Shown here: piece by piece, positions 25,061 through 34,226 of the stretch
Layout of the letters: the number at the start of each line of letters is the position of its first letter
Position numbering within the stretch: the stretch's first letter is position 1
Assembly (NCBI RefSeq): GCF_900156305.1
Contig: NZ_FTPL01000003.1
Location: 186,001 to 250,000 of the forward strand
Direction of reading: 5' to 3'
Length of the DNA stretch: 64,000 bases
Source of the DNA: Edaphobacillus lindanitolerans
GTDB lineage: Bacteria; Bacillota; Bacilli; Bacillales_A; Planococcaceae
Translations under genes and position numbers: made by a program
Notes under the pieces: generated by a model
Seen by the model: the letters and a program-made list of their open reading frames with translations, nothing else
What the model was told of the DNA's origin: nothing
Databases searched by the model: none

Positions 25061-25726
25061 GTGTTCAAACGAATGAAAGAAGATATCCATGTCGTGTTCG
25101 ACCAGGACCCGGCAGCCCGAAGCGCGTTTGAAATCGTGCTGACTTATGCGGGCCTCCACGCAGTGTGGGGGTACCGGGTCGCGCACTGGCTGCACCAACG
25201 CCGGCTGTTCTTCCTGGCGCGGGCGGTCTCGCAGCTCATCCGGTTCCTGACGGGGATTGAGATCCACCCCGGCGCACAAATCGGACGGCGCCTTTTCATC
25301 GATCATGGTTCAGGGGTCGTGATCGGAGAAACGTGCATCATCGGCGACGACGTGACGCTTTACCAAGGTGTAACGCTCGGCGGTACCGGGAAGGAGAAGG
25401 GCAAACGCCATCCGACACTCGGAAACAACGTGCTCGTCGCATCCGGGGCGAAAGTTCTCGGATCGATCACGCTTGGCGACAATGCGAAGGTCGGTGCGGG
25501 GTCGGTTGTCCTGAAAGACGTTCCGCCGAATTCGACCGTTGTCGGAATCCCGGGAACGATCGTCGTGCAGAACGGCGTCAAGGTGACGAAGAAGCTCGAC
25601 CATGACAATCTCCCGGACCCGGTGAAGGATAAATGTGACATGCTGGAACGGAAAATCGCCGTGTTGCAGGAAGAAGTGGCACGGCTTCGCGAACTGAACA
25701 AGGAACAGGTGAAGGAGGAGCAATGA
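25061..25726 (+). CDS. cysE: Serine O-acetyltransferase
   Basis: A 221-residue enzyme making O-acetylserine for cysteine synthesis. An N-terminal helical part (D-Q-D-P-A-A-R-S) precedes a left-handed beta-helix of hexapeptide repeats (I-H-P-G-A-x-[26 protein letters not shown]) with G-K-R-H-P-T-L and a short coiled C-terminus. It starts at GTG 25061, 8 nt after GGAGGG. It is controlled by the upstream Cys T-box together with cysS. Its stop overlaps the cysS start. Confidence 0.97.
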   Translation: MFKRMKEDIHVVFDQDPAARSAFEIVLTYAGLHAVWGYRVAHWLHQRRLFFLARAVSQLIRFLTGIEIHPGAQIGRRLFIDHGSGVVIGETCIIGDDVTLYQGVTLGGTGKEKGKRHPTLGNNVLVASGAKVLGSITLGDNAKVGAGSVVLKDVPPNSTVVGIPGTIVVQNGVKVTKKLDHDNLPDPVKDKCDMLERKIAVLQEEVARLRELNKEQVKEEQ

Positions 25727-27129
25727 TGGGCATCGAAATTTACAACACACTGACGAGGAAAAAGGAGCCGTTCGTCCCGATCGAGGAAGGGAAAGTGAAG
25801 ATGTATGTGTGCGGTCCGACCGTTTACAACTACATCCACATCGGGAATGCACGGCCGGTCATCGTCTATGACACGGTCCGCAATTATCTGGAGTATAAAG
25901 GCTTCGACGTGAATTACGTGTCGAATTTCACCGACGTCGACGACAAGATTATCAAAACCGCGAATGAGCTCGGCGAAGAGGTCGGCGAGCTGACGGAGCG
26001 GTTCATCGGGGCTTACTTTGCAGACATCGAGGCCCTCGGCTGCCGGCATGCGGATGAGCATCCGCGCGTCACGGAACATATCGATGACATCATCGCCTTC
26101 ATCACGGTCCTGATCGACAAGGGCTATGCGTACGAGTCCGAAGGAGACGTTTACTACCGGACACGCAAATTCGACGGTTACGGCAAACTCTCCCACCAGT
26201 CGATCGATGAACTGAAGGTCGGCGCCCGCATCCATCCGGGAGAAAAGAAGGACGACGCACTTGATTTTACACTCTGGAAGTCGGCGAAGCCGGGCGAGAT
26301 CTCGTGGGACAGTCCGTGGGGCAAGGGGCGGCCGGGCTGGCACATCGAATGCTCCGTCATGGCACGCGAAGTGCTCGGCGACACGATCGACATCCATGCC
26401 GGCGGCCAGGATCTCACCTTCCCGCACCATGAGAACGAAATTGCCCAGAGCGAAGCGCACAATGACAAGACATTCGCCAACTACTGGATGCACAATGGCT
26501 ACATCAACATCGACAATGAAAAAATGTCGAAATCACTCGGAAACTTCGTGCTCGTGAACGACATCCGCAAAAAGGTCGATCCGGAAGTCCTCCGATTCTT
26601 CATGCTGTCGGTCCATTACCGCAATCCGATCAACTTCTCTGAAGAACTGATCGAGAGTGCCGCAAACGGACTCGACCGGCTCCGTACCGCTTTCCGGAAC
26701 GTTTCGCACCGGTTGGAGACGACCGCGGACAACGGTGACCAGACAGACATCTGGCTTTATAAGATCGGCAAAGCGCGCAAGGCGTTCGAGGAAGCGATGG
26801 ATGATGACTTCAATACGGCCAATGCAATTTCGGTCCTGTTTGACCTCGCCCGTCTGTCGAATACGTACCTCAACGAAAAGAACACCGAACGCGCGGTGCT
26901 CGAAGCTTTCCGCGGCACGCTCCCGGAACTGGCCGGCGTTCTCGGACTCCGGCTCGGGGATGCGCAGGCGGAGTTTCCGTCCGAAGACATCGAGGCGCTC
27001 ATCGAAGAGCGGGAGCAGGCCCGGAAGAACCGTGATTTCGCGCGGGCCGACGAAATCCGTGATGAACTTCTCGATCAGGGGATCGTCCTTGAAGATACAC
27101 GGCAGGGCGTCCGTTGGAAAAGGGGCTGA
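25723..27129 (+). CDS. cysS: Cysteinyl-tRNA synthetase
   Basis: A 468-residue class I synthetase. The zinc cysteine and HIGH box are in [16 protein letters not shown]; the other zinc ligands are in I-E-C-S-V-M-A and H-H-E-N-E; K-M-S-K-S is at 267-271. Two adjacent ATGs (25723, 25726) are possible; the second has the better 7-nt distance to GGAGG. Placement behind the Cys T-box links its synthesis to tRNA-Cys charging. Confidence 0.97.
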   Translation: MMGIEIYNTLTRKKEPFVPIEEGKVKMYVCGPTVYNYIHIGNARPVIVYDTVRNYLEYKGFDVNYVSNFTDVDDKIIKTANELGEEVGELTERFIGAYFADIEALGCRHADEHPRVTEHIDDIIAFITVLIDKGYAYESEGDVYYRTRKFDGYGKLSHQSIDELKVGARIHPGEKKDDALDFTLWKSAKPGEISWDSPWGKGRPGWHIECSVMAREVLGDTIDIHAGGQDLTFPHHENEIAQSEAHNDKTFANYWMHNGYINIDNEKMSKSLGNFVLVNDIRKKVDPEVLRFFMLSVHYRNPINFSEELIESAANGLDRLRTAFRNVSHRLETTADNGDQTDIWLYKIGKARKAFEEAMDDDFNTANAISVLFDLARLSNTYLNEKNTERAVLEAFRGTLPELAGVLGLRLGDAQAEFPSEDIEALIEEREQARKNRDFARADEIRDELLDQGIVLEDTRQGVRWKRG

Positions 27130-27134
27130 TCCGG

Positions 27135-27554
27135 ATGGCCGCGATCACAGAATCCGATATCCGGCAGCTCAACGCCCTGACGCTCGCCTACATGGGCGAC
27201 GCCGTCTATGAACAGGCGGTGAGGGAGCACCTCATCCGTTCCGGCAGGGTCAAGCCGAACACGCTGCACAGGCTCGCGACGAACTACGTGTCCGCCGTCG
27301 CCCAGGCCTCCGCGGTGCGCGCGATGGAGGCGGACGGCTTTCTCTCGGAAGGAGAACTGGCCGTTGTGCGGCGGGGGCGCAACGCAAAGTCCGGACACTC
27401 GCCGAAAAGCACGGATATCCAGACATACAACTACAGTTCCGCATTCGAAGCGCTTGTCGGCTGGCTCTACCTGCTCGGCCGCACCGAACGGCTCGGCGAA
27501 GTAATCGGCCGTGCGATCAGCCACGCCGAGGCGGAGAGGGAGGACGGACGATGA
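27135..27554 (+). CDS. mrnC: Mini-ribonuclease III
   Basis: A 139-residue RNase III catalytic domain without a double-strand-binding domain. It matures the ends of 23S rRNA in Bacillus. The signature L-A-Y-M-G-D-A-V-Y-E with the catalytic acidic pair, K-P-N-x-L-H and R-R-G-R-N-A-K-S-G-H-S-P-K-S are present. The ATG at 27135 is used because AAAGGGG precedes it by 9-10 nt; a TTG at 27114 would extend into that site. The end overlaps rlmB by 4 nt, fitting a shared rRNA-maturation role. Confidence 0.95.
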   Translation: MAAITESDIRQLNALTLAYMGDAVYEQAVREHLIRSGRVKPNTLHRLATNYVSAVAQASAVRAMEADGFLSEGELAVVRRGRNAKSGHSPKSTDIQTYNYSSAFEALVGWLYLLGRTERLGEVIGRAISHAEAEREDGR

Positions 27555-28309
27555 CCAACAGGGAAGAAGAAATCATTGCGGGCCGCAATCCCGTGCTTGA
27601 AGCACTCCGGTCGGGGCGCGAGCTCAATAAAATCTGGCTGGCGGAAGGCATGCAGAAATCCGGCTCGGCCGATATCCGGCGGATGGCGAAGGAAGCCGGC
27701 GTCGTCGTCCAGCAAGTACCGAAAAAGAAGCTCGATCAGCTAACCGAACTCACGCACCAGGGGGTTGCGGCAAGTGTTGCGGCCTACGGCTATGCGGAGC
27801 TCGATGACTTGTTCAAGCGGGCGGAAGAAGCGGGCGAAGACCCGTTCTTCATCATCCTGGACGAGCTCGAAGACCCGCATAACCTCGGATCCATCCTCAG
27901 GACGGCCGATGCCTCGGGCGCGCACGGCATCATCATTCCGAAGCGGCGTTCGGTCGGACTCACCGGGGTCGTCGCGAAAGCCTCGACAGGTGCGATCGAG
28001 CACGTGCCGGTCGTGCGGGTCGGCAATCTTGCGCGCACGGTCGATGACCTGAAGGAACGCGGCGTCTGGATCGCCGGGACGGATGCAAAGGGAACGGCGG
28101 ATTACCGCGACATGGACGCCGGTCTGCCGCTCGCAGTCATCATCGGCAGCGAAGGACGGGGAATGTCGAGGCTTCTTGTCGAAAAATGCGATTTCCTCTA
28201 CAGCCTGCCGATGGTCGGACATGTCAACTCGCTCAACGCCTCCGTCGCAGCGGCGCTCCTGATGTACGAAGTCCTCCGGAAAAGGAAACCCGCAGCAGGG
28301 CAAGGATGA
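27551..28309 (+). CDS. rlmB: 23S rRNA (guanosine-2'-O)-methyltransferase RlmB
   Basis: A 252-residue SPOUT/TrmH-family methyltransferase (YacO in B. subtilis). An N-terminal L30-like RNA-binding domain (A-G-R-N-P-V-L-E-A-L) is followed by the knotted domain with D-P-H-N-L-G-S-I-L-R-T-A-D-A-S-G, I-G-S-E-G-R-G-M-S and S-L-N-A-S-V-A-A-A-L-L-M-Y-E. ATGA overlap with mrnC, and an ATG overlap with yacP downstream. Confidence 0.95.
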   Translation: MTNREEEIIAGRNPVLEALRSGRELNKIWLAEGMQKSGSADIRRMAKEAGVVVQQVPKKKLDQLTELTHQGVAASVAAYGYAELDDLFKRAEEAGEDPFFIILDELEDPHNLGSILRTADASGAHGIIIPKRRSVGLTGVVAKASTGAIEHVPVVRVGNLARTVDDLKERGVWIAGTDAKGTADYRDMDAGLPLAVIIGSEGRGMSRLLVEKCDFLYSLPMVGHVNSLNASVAAALLMYEVLRKRKPAAGQG

Positions 28310-28818
28310 TGGACGTTCTGCTTGTCGACGGCTACAACATCATCGGCGCATGGCCGGAGCTGAAGGCGCTCCGCGAAGTGCGGCTCGAAGATGCGCGGGA
28401 CCTGCTCATCGAGATGATGGCCGAGTACCGGGCCTATACCGGCTGGCGGGTCATCATCGTTTTTGACGCACAGTTCGTCCCCGGCATCGCGACGGCTTCC
28501 CGCCGGCATGACGTCGAGATCCTGTTCACGAAGGAAAACGAAACGGCGGACGAACGGATCGAACGGCTCGCCTCCGAACTCGGAAGCCGCCGCGTTCAGG
28601 TCCATGTCGCCACTTCTGATCACACCGAACAGCGTGTGATCTTTGCACAGGGGGCCCTCCGGAAGTCGGCACGGGAGCTGCAAATTGAAATGTCCGGCAT
28701 CCAAAAAGGGATTGCTGAAAAAGTAAGGAAACTCCAGGAAAAACGCCCGTTTTCAAAGATTCCGCTGTCGGATGACGTGGCTGAAATTTTTGAAAAATGG
28801 CGCCGCGGACTAAAATGA
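28306..28818 (+). CDS. yacP: NYN-domain endoribonuclease Rae1 (YacP)
   Basis: A 170-residue PIN-like NYN-domain protein beginning D-V-L-L-V-D-G-Y-N-I-I-G-A-W. Further acidic residues lie at I-I-V-F-D-A-Q and V-A-T-S-D-H-T-E-Q. In B. subtilis, Rae1 cuts mRNAs in the ribosomal A site. Two overlapping ATGs (28306 and 28309) lie within the end of rlmB. It is the last gene of the gltX-to-yacP block before the sigH promoter. Confidence 0.93.
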   Translation: MMDVLLVDGYNIIGAWPELKALREVRLEDARDLLIEMMAEYRAYTGWRVIIVFDAQFVPGIATASRRHDVEILFTKENETADERIERLASELGSRRVQVHVATSDHTEQRVIFAQGALRKSARELQIEMSGIQKGIAEKVRKLQEKRPFSKIPLSDDVAEIFEKWRRGLK

Positions 28819-28822
28819 ACGG

Positions 28823-28852
28823 TTGACGCTAAAATTTTCCTTCCTGTATACT
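28823..28852 (+). promoter_or_regulatory. sigH promoter
   Basis: TTGACG (28823-28828), 18-bp spacer, TATACT (28847-28852) with TG just upstream. It lies in the 69-bp gap between yacP and sigH and is the expected vegetative promoter for the transition-state sigma factor. No AbrB or Spo0A site was identified. Confidence 0.6.
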
Positions 28853-28887
28853 GTTAGACACTACGTGTGGGAACCGGGGTGATCTGA

Positions 28888-29538
28888 ATGTTGGTAAACA
28901 GCCGGGATGAGGCTCATGTTGACGGGTTCGGGGGATTCAGTGATGAACAGCTCGTGGAGATGGCGCATTCCGGGCGCAGTGACGCCCTGGATTTCCTAAT
29001 CCGGAAGTACCAATATTTCGTGCGGATGAAAGCGCGTTCTTATTTCCTGGTCGGTGCAGACCGCGAGGACATTATCCAAGAAGGGATGATCGGCCTGTAC
29101 AAGGCGATCCGCGACTTCAGGGGGGACAAGCTCAGTTCGTTCCGGGCATTTGCCGAATTGTGCATCACCCGGCAGATCATCACGGCGATCAAGACGGCGA
29201 CGCGCCAGAAGCATATTCCGCTCAACTCCTCGGTGTCTCTGGACAAACCGATCTATGACGACGAATCCGAGCGCACGCTTCTCGATATGCTGACGGGGCC
29301 GGAGCTGGACGACCCGGCGGATCTGATGGTCCACCGGGAAGAGTTCGACCGGCTTGAGGAAGAGATGAATAATGTGCTGAGCGCATTGGAACGCCAGGTG
29401 CTCGCACTTTATCTTGAAGGGCGGAGCTACCAGGAAATCTCTGTTGCGCTCGGACGGCAGGTGAAATCGATCGATAATGCCCTCCAGCGCATCAAACGGA
29501 AACTCGAGCAGCACCTCGCTGCGGGCATCGGGCGGTGA
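28888..29538 (+). CDS. sigH: RNA polymerase sigma factor SigH
   Basis: A 216-residue sigma-70 family factor controlling the transition to stationary phase, competence and sporulation onset. Region 2 (F-L-I-R-K-Y-Q-Y-F-V ... D-R-E-D-I-I-Q-E-G-M-I-G-L-Y-K-A-I-R-D-F) and region 4 (L-S-A-L-E-R-Q-V-L-A-L-Y-L-E-G-R-S-Y-Q-E-I-S-V-A-L) are complete. The ATG at 28888 follows GGGGTGATC at moderate distance. In B. subtilis rpmGB and secE follow; here rpmG is missing before secE. Confidence 0.96.
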   Translation: MLVNSRDEAHVDGFGGFSDEQLVEMAHSGRSDALDFLIRKYQYFVRMKARSYFLVGADREDIIQEGMIGLYKAIRDFRGDKLSSFRAFAELCITRQIITAIKTATRQKHIPLNSSVSLDKPIYDDESERTLLDMLTGPELDDPADLMVHREEFDRLEEEMNNVLSALERQVLALYLEGRSYQEISVALGRQVKSIDNALQRIKRKLEQHLAAGIGR

Positions 29539-29659
29539 CCCGGGCCGCATTGACAGCGGCACCCCGCAGGTGATAGGCTGAAGACGGACCGATCCGAGAT
29601 CGGCGGCCGGGCCGCTCATCTGACCGGACGGCATTAAGATTTCCTGACCATTCAGCTTC

Positions 29660-29679
29660 GCGGGCCAGCCCCGCTTTTG
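29660..29679 (+). terminator. Weak hairpin in the sigH-secE gap
   Basis: GCGGG/CCCGC (29660-29664 with 29670-29674) is followed by TTTTG. It is short, but is the best terminator-like structure in the 211-bp gap after sigH. A second hairpin (CCGATC/GATCGG, 29589-29603) has no T-run. No 49-codon L33 gene can be read in this gap on either strand. Confidence 0.35.
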
Positions 29680-29749
29680 ATCGACGCCGGTGCTTCCGGT
29701 GCAAGCATATTCCCCTTATCATTTTTCATTCCGGAGGTTTAGCGATACA

Positions 29750-29935
29750 ATGGGCAAGATTCGCGAGTTTTTCAACGGCGTCGTTTCGGAAATGCGGAAG
29801 GTCAGCTGGCCGAAGCGCAAGGAACTGACGCGATATACAGTTGTTGTGCTGTCTACGGTCATTGTCATGGCGGTATTCTTTGCATTGGTCGATCTCGGCA
29901 TTTCGACCGTTTTCCGCTGGTTCCTGAAAGCCTGA
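29750..29935 (+). CDS. secE: Preprotein translocase subunit SecE
   Basis: A 61-residue single-span component of the SecYEG channel. The conserved amphipathic S-E-M-R-K-V-S-W-P-K-R-K-E-L precedes one membrane helix (about 29-52, T-V-V-V-L-S-T-V-I-V-M-A-V-F-F-A-L). GGAGG is 12 nt from the ATG, longer than usual. A terminator follows before nusG, so part of the transcripts may stop here. Confidence 0.96.
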   Translation: MGKIREFFNGVVSEMRKVSWPKRKELTRYTVVVLSTVIVMAVFFALVDLGISTVFRWFLKA

Positions 29936-29957
29936 TGTGAATAGATTTTTGTAGAAT

Positions 29958-29988
29958 AGCCCGTCTGGTCGTTCGAGCGGGCTTTTTC
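29958..29988 (+). terminator. Terminator/attenuator between secE and nusG
   Basis: AGCCCG (29958-29963) pairs with CGGGCT (29978-29983), with a weak inner TC/GA extension, then a T5 run. It lies in the 95-bp gap inside what is usually one secE-nusG transcript. Confidence 0.7.
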
Positions 29989-30030
29989 ATTTTGACCGAA
30001 AAGGGAGGGACGGACGGCCAGTCCGCTACG

Positions 30031-30564
30031 ATGGAGAAAAATTGGTTTGTGGTGCACACTTACTCGGGATATGAGAACAAGGTGAGGACCAACCTTGAAA
30101 AGCGCGTCGACACGATGGGGATGCAAGACAAAATCTTCCGGGTCGTCGTTCCCGAGGAAGAAGAGATCGACTATAAGGACGGCAAGAAACGTGCCGTCAT
30201 GCGCAAGACGTTCCCGGGATATGTGCTCGTGGAAATGATCATGACGGACGACTCGTGGTATGTCGTCCGCAATACGCCGGGTGTCACCGGCTTCATCGGC
30301 TCTTCCGGCGGCGGGGCGAAACCGACGCCGCTCATGCCGGAAGAAGTGGACTTCATCCTCCGCCAGATGGGCATGAAGGAAGGCAAAGTCGAGATGGACG
30401 TGGCGGAAGGCGATCTCGTGGAAGTGCTGGAAGGGCCGTTTGCGAACTTCCAGGGACGCATCGAGGAAGTCGATGCCGCAAAAGGAAAAGTCAAGGTGGC
30501 CGTGGAAATGTTCGGCCGCGAAACGAAAATGGAACTCGATTTCGTACAAATCCGGAAAATTTGA
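30031..30564 (+). CDS. nusG: Transcription termination/antitermination factor NusG
   Basis: A 177-residue protein: an NGN domain (N-W-F-V-V-H-T-Y-S-G-Y-E-N-K-V, P-G-Y-V-L-V-E-M, V-R-N-T-P-G-V-T-G-F-I-G) and a C-terminal KOW domain (G-P-F-A-N-F-Q-G-R-I-E-E-V). M-E-K-N-W is the family start, fixing the ATG at 30031. The only ribosome-binding site (GGGAGGG, 30003-30009) is 21 nt away, but a 5-bp hairpin (30011-30025) between them would leave an effective spacing of six bases. The alternative start is a TTG at 29992, with no site. Confidence 0.96.
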   Translation: MEKNWFVVHTYSGYENKVRTNLEKRVDTMGMQDKIFRVVVPEEEEIDYKDGKKRAVMRKTFPGYVLVEMIMTDDSWYVVRNTPGVTGFIGSSGGGAKPTPLMPEEVDFILRQMGMKEGKVEMDVAEGDLVEVLEGPFANFQGRIEEVDAAKGKVKVAVEMFGRETKMELDFVQIRKI

Positions 30565-30575
30565 CCGGCTGGTGC

Positions 30576-30604
30576 TTGCAAGAAGCCGGCAATAATGGTA
30601 TCAT
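30576..30604 (+). promoter_or_regulatory. rplK-rplA promoter
   Basis: TTGCAA (30576-30581), 17-bp spacer, TATCAT (30599-30604), 12 bp after the nusG stop. The 125-nt leader that follows contains a GGCCG/CGGCC hairpin near 30617, without a T-run, and could carry L1-mediated control. Confidence 0.6.
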
Positions 30605-30732
30605 TCCAAAGGTCAGGCCGAAAATCGGCCTGTGCGGATTAACCGTATTCTACCGGCCCCGTGCCGGCAGACACATATTGAGTGGGAGGGGCAACCCTAT
30701 TACCACATCACGGACTTAAGGAGGTGTGTCTC

Positions 30733-31158
30733 GTGGCTAAAAAAGTTATCAAGCTTGTGAAACTTCAAATCCCTGCCGGCAAAGCAAACCCGGCGCCACC
30801 GGTCGGACCGGCGCTCGGTCAGGCAGGTGTCAATATCATGGGGTTCTGTAAAGAATTCAACGCCCGGACATCGGATCAGGCAGGCCTCATCATTCCTGTT
30901 GAAATCTCGGTGTTTGAAGACCGTTCGTTCACATTCATTACAAAAACTCCGCCAGCAGCTGTTCTCTTGAAGAAAGCGGCCGGCATCGACAAGGCGTCCG
31001 GCGAACCGAACAAAAACAAGGTTGCCGTCGTCAAGCGCGACAAAGTCCGCGAAATCGCGGAAACGAAAATGCCTGACCTCAACGCCGCTTCTGTTGAAGC
31101 AGCGATGCAGATGGTCGAAGGCACTGCCCGCAGCATGGGCATCACGATCGAAGACTAA
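30733..31158 (+). CDS. rplK: 50S ribosomal protein L11
   Basis: A 141-residue protein of the GTPase-associated centre. [29 protein letters not shown] is the conserved N-terminus. The C-terminal RNA-binding part ends [11 protein letters not shown]. It starts at GTG, 6-7 nt after AAGGAGGTG, giving V-A-K-K. It has its own promoter after nusG and is followed by rplA. Confidence 0.97.
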   Translation: MAKKVIKLVKLQIPAGKANPAPPVGPALGQAGVNIMGFCKEFNARTSDQAGLIIPVEISVFEDRSFTFITKTPPAAVLLKKAAGIDKASGEPNKNKVAVVKRDKVREIAETKMPDLNAASVEAAMQMVEGTARSMGITIED

Positions 31159-31279
31159 TTGATTCTTTCACTTGATGTTGTTCTGTTTTGGAGGGTTGCG
31201 CACGTTCCCCGTGAACGCCGCAACCCTTATTCGTGGGAGGGTTTATCCGCTATAACCACAATCAAGGAGGAAATTCAAC

Positions 31280-31981
31280 ATGGCTAAAAAAGGCAAAAAG
31301 CAAGTCGAGGCGGCCAAGAAAGTCGACCGCATGAAGCTTTATGATGTAAACGAAGCAATCGCGCTCGCCAAAGAAACGAGCTCGGTAAACTTTGACGCGA
31401 CTGTCGAAGTGGCATTCCGCCTCGGCATCGACGTCCGCAAAAACGACCAGCAGATCCGCGGTGCGGTTGTCCTTCCAAACGGAACGGGCAAAACGCAAAA
31501 AGTCCTCGTCTTCGCAAAAGGCGAAAAGGCTAAAGAAGCAGAAGCTGCAGGCGCAGACTACGTGGGCGAAGCAGACTTCGTCAACAAGATCCAGCAAGGC
31601 TGGTTCGACTTTGACGTAGTTGTCGCAACACCTGACATGATGGGTGAAGTCGGTAAACTCGGCCGCGTCCTCGGACCAAAAGGCCTCATGCCGAACCCTA
31701 AGACAGGAACTGTTACATTCGACGTGACAAAAGCTGTCCAGGACATCAAAGCCGGTAAGGTCGAGTACCGTGCCGACAAGTCCGGGATCATCCATGCACC
31801 GATCGGCAAGGTTTCCTTCGAAGACGAGAAGCTCGTCGAGAACTTCGAAACGATCTTCGACACGATTCAGAAGGCCAAGCCGGCAGCTGCAAAAGGCACT
31901 TACATGAAGTCTGTCAATGTGACGACGACAATGGGCCCTGCAGTGAAAATCGATGCATCCAACGTCGCTGCCAAAAAATAA
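31280..31981 (+). CDS. rplA: 50S ribosomal protein L1
   Basis: A 233-residue L1-stalk protein and probable autogenous repressor of rplK-rplA. It contains the signature [16 protein letters not shown] and [21 protein letters not shown] lies 9 nt before the ATG. The 121-bp gap after rplK includes an inverted G/C word near 31195-31220 that may be part of an L1 target. Confidence 0.97.
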   Translation: MAKKGKKQVEAAKKVDRMKLYDVNEAIALAKETSSVNFDATVEVAFRLGIDVRKNDQQIRGAVVLPNGTGKTQKVLVFAKGEKAKEAEAAGADYVGEADFVNKIQQGWFDFDVVVATPDMMGEVGKLGRVLGPKGLMPNPKTGTVTFDVTKAVQDIKAGKVEYRADKSGIIHAPIGKVSFEDEKLVENFETIFDTIQKAKPAAAKGTYMKSVNVTTTMGPAVKIDASNVAAKK

Positions 31982-31983
31982 TG

Positions 31984-32013
31984 TTGACAACAAACCGGTT
32001 CATCTGATAAGAT
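31984..32013 (+). promoter_or_regulatory. rplJ-rplL promoter
   Basis: Consensus -35 TTGACA (31984-31989) lies three bases after the rplA stop, with an 18-bp spacer to TAAGAT (32008-32013). It would drive the L10 leader. Confidence 0.5.
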
Positions 32014-32170
32014 AGCCGATGTTGTGAATAATCGTTTGTACCGTAGACAGCAGGGGCGGCCCGCCGCTTAAATGATCCCTGCCGAGGACAGAAGCTATCA
32101 ACCCTTGATCGGTTTGAGATGCCAATTTCCAGCTCCGTGTCTACATTTATGTGGAACGGAGCTTTTTATT
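32014..32170 (+). ncRNA. L10 leader (r-protein autoregulatory RNA) with terminator
   Basis: The leader holds the conserved CCGTAGACAGCAGGGGC ... GCTTAAATGATCCCTGCCGAGG segment typical of the Bacillales L10 leader, to which the L10(L12)4 complex binds. It ends in an intrinsic terminator (AGCTCCGT, 32131-32138, with ACGGAGCT, 32156-32163, extended by a UACAU/AUGUG inner helix, then TTTTTATTT). Binding of excess L10-L12 would promote termination ahead of rplJ. Confidence 0.88.
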
Positions 32171-32211
32171 TGCGGTATGAATGAAAATCTTACAGGAGGT
32201 GTCCAGCCGAA

Positions 32212-32712
32212 ATGAGCAAAGTATTGGAAGCCAAACAGGCACTCGTTGAAGAAATCGCAACGAAGTTCAAAGAGGCGGCGTCCGTTGTCGTCGTTGACTA
32301 TCGCGGCCTGAGCGTCGGCGAAGTAACAGAGCTCCGCAAACAGCTCCGTGAAGCAGGCATCGAGTTCAAAGTGTACAAAAACACGATGACTCGCCGTGCC
32401 GCTGAAGCTGCCGGTGTCGAAGCCCTCAACGAATACATGACGGGCCCGAATGCCATCGCGTTCTCGAACGAAGATGTCGTCGCACCTGCGCGCATCCTCA
32501 ACAACTTCGCGAAAGACAACGAAAAACTCGAGATCAAAGCCGGTGTCATCGAAGGCAACGTCGCGACTCTCGAAGAAGTCAAAGCACTGGCGGAACTGCC
32601 ATCCCGGGAAGGTCTCCTTTCCATGGTTCTCAGCGTCCTCCAGGCGCCGATCCGCAACTTCGCACTTGCATCGAAAGCCGTTGCAGACCAGAAGGAAGAA
32701 CAAGGCGCATAA
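32212..32712 (+). CDS. rplJ: 50S ribosomal protein L10
   Basis: A 166-residue base of the L7/L12 stalk. The N-terminal RNA-binding part ([24 protein letters not shown]) and the C-terminal helix that holds L12 dimers are present. AGGAGGTG precedes the ATG. Expression is set by the L10 leader upstream; rplL follows after 68 bp. Confidence 0.97.
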   Translation: MSKVLEAKQALVEEIATKFKEAASVVVVDYRGLSVGEVTELRKQLREAGIEFKVYKNTMTRRAAEAAGVEALNEYMTGPNAIAFSNEDVVAPARILNNFAKDNEKLEIKAGVIEGNVATLEEVKALAELPSREGLLSMVLSVLQAPIRNFALASKAVADQKEEQGA

Positions 32713-32780
32713 TCCGGCTGCCTAGCCATCGGACCGCGGCATAGTCCGCAACTATATCGAACCACTAGGAGGAAATACCA

Positions 32781-33140
32781 ATGAGCAAAGAGCAAATCAT
32801 TGAAGCGATCAAAGAAATGACAGTTCTCGAACTGAACGACCTCGTAAAAGCAATCGAAGAAGAGTTCGGCGTAACAGCTGCTGCTCCAGTAGCAGTTGCA
32901 GGCGGCGCAGCTCCTGCAGCTGAAGAGCAAACTGAATTCGACGTTGTCCTTGCTTCCGCAGGCGACCAGAAGATCAAAGTCATCAAAGTTGTCCGCGAAA
33001 TCACGGGCCTTGGCCTCAAAGAAGCGAAAGCGCTCGTAGACGAAGCGCCTAAAGCTCTCAAAGAAGCCGTATCGAAAGAAGAAGCAGAAGAAATGAAAGC
33101 GAAGCTCGAAGAAGTCGGCGCTGGCGTCGAAGTCAAGTAA
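32781..33140 (+). CDS. rplL: 50S ribosomal protein L7/L12
   Basis: A 119-residue stalk protein. An N-terminal dimerisation helix pair, an Ala/Val-rich hinge ([16 protein letters not shown]) and a C-terminal factor-binding domain ([20 protein letters not shown]) are seen. It is closed by a terminator at 33167-33195. Confidence 0.98.
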   Translation: MSKEQIIEAIKEMTVLELNDLVKAIEEEFGVTAAAPVAVAGGAAPAAEEQTEFDVVLASAGDQKIKVIKVVREITGLGLKEAKALVDEAPKALKEAVSKEEAEEMKAKLEEVGAGVEVK

Positions 33141-33166
33141 TTCCGAGCCTCACCGTACGACCGAAG

Positions 33167-33195
33167 AGCCCGTCAGTATCCGACGGGCTTTTCTT
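33167..33195 (+). terminator. Intrinsic terminator after rplL
   Basis: AGCCCGTC (33167-33174) and GACGGGCT (33182-33189) form an 8-bp stem with a 7-nt loop, followed by TTTTCTTT. It ends the rplJL transcript ahead of the ybxB-type gene. Confidence 0.88.
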
Positions 33196-33344
33196 TATAT
33201 GCTCAGAAATCGAGGGTGGGCCAAGGTTCCTTTCCGGGGGAGCTGTCCGTGATCCCGCTGTGCGGGGATGCCCGGCCGTGGCGGGGATCAACACCTTTTT
33301 CAGGATATCTGTTTTCGATCAAACACCGATCAGGAGGGATGAAA

Positions 33345-33947
33345 ATGGGCGATCATTATTATTCGAGGGACCCTCATGCGGAGTCGGCGCCGGTCAAGTG
33401 GAAGACGGAGCTCCGGGGCATGCCGTTCGTATTCAAGACGGACGCGGGCGTATTCAGCAAAGGGGAAGTGGACTTCGGGTCCCGGCTGCTGGTCGACACG
33501 TTCAGGGAGCCTTCGGCCGAAGGTCCGCTGCTCGACATCGGCTGCGGCTACGGCCCTGTCGGCCTGACGGTTGCCCGGCTGCTCCCGGAACGGACTGTCC
33601 ATATGGTCGACGTCAACAGCCGTGCGCTTTCTCTGGCAAATGAAAATGCCGGCGCAAACGGCGCCGGCAATGTGACGATCTATGAAAGTGACGGAGGTGC
33701 GGATGTCCGCGGAACCGGATTCGCTGCAGTGCTCACAAACCCGCCGATCCGTGCGGGGAAGGAGACGGTGTTCCGGATCTACGAAGATGCGCACCGGCTG
33801 CTCGCTCCCGGAGGCGAACTGTGGGTCGTCATCCAGAAGAAGCAGGGAGCCCCCTCGACCGAGGCAAAACTCTCGGATCTGTTCGGCAATGTGGAATTGG
33901 CAGGAAAAAAGAAGGGGTACCATATTTTTAGGTCATTGAAACATTGA
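33345..33947 (+). CDS. ybxB: Class I SAM-dependent methyltransferase (RsmC-like YbxB)
   Basis: A 200-residue Rossmann-fold methyltransferase with the SAM motif L-L-D-I-G-C-G-Y-G-P-V-G and the N-P-P-I-R-A-G-K catalytic loop of RsmC-type guanine-N2 rRNA methyltransferases. The target is probably rRNA but is not shown. AGGAGGG lies six bases before the ATG at 33345; an earlier ATG (33339) abuts that site. It sits between rplL and rpoB as in Bacillus; the rpoB promoter begins directly after its stop. Confidence 0.9.
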   Translation: MGDHYYSRDPHAESAPVKWKTELRGMPFVFKTDAGVFSKGEVDFGSRLLVDTFREPSAEGPLLDIGCGYGPVGLTVARLLPERTVHMVDVNSRALSLANENAGANGAGNVTIYESDGGADVRGTGFAAVLTNPPIRAGKETVFRIYEDAHRLLAPGGELWVVIQKKQGAPSTEAKLSDLFGNVELAGKKKGYHIFRSLKH

Positions 33948-33948
33948 C

Positions 33949-33977
33949 TTGACAAATATGCTGTGATAGCATAATAA
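33949..33977 (+). promoter_or_regulatory. rpoB-rpoC promoter
   Basis: Consensus TTGACA (33949-33954), 17-bp spacer, TAATAA (33972-33977), immediately after the ybxB stop. The leader to rpoB is about 245 nt and contains G/C-rich inverted words (for example GGCGGAT...ATCCGCC near 34048-34068). No T-run follows them, and no gene is seen. Confidence 0.65.
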
Positions 33978-34226
33978 GATGCACAATTAAGTTGAGGTCG
34001 TATGCCCTTTTGGCGGTTCCGGCAGTGCAGCCGGCTGTCTTTCGTGAAGGCGGATGGTATAGATCCGCCCGCCTGAAGGGGATACTTGACCGGAATGGAA
34101 TAAGCCTGGTGAAACCGAAAATGAGCTCTTGTCTTGAACTCGTTTTCTTTTTGTCTTTTCGGATATCATACATCATTTTCCGGCATCCGCAAAGACCTAT
34201 TATCGCTTTAATGAGGGGTGAATCAG

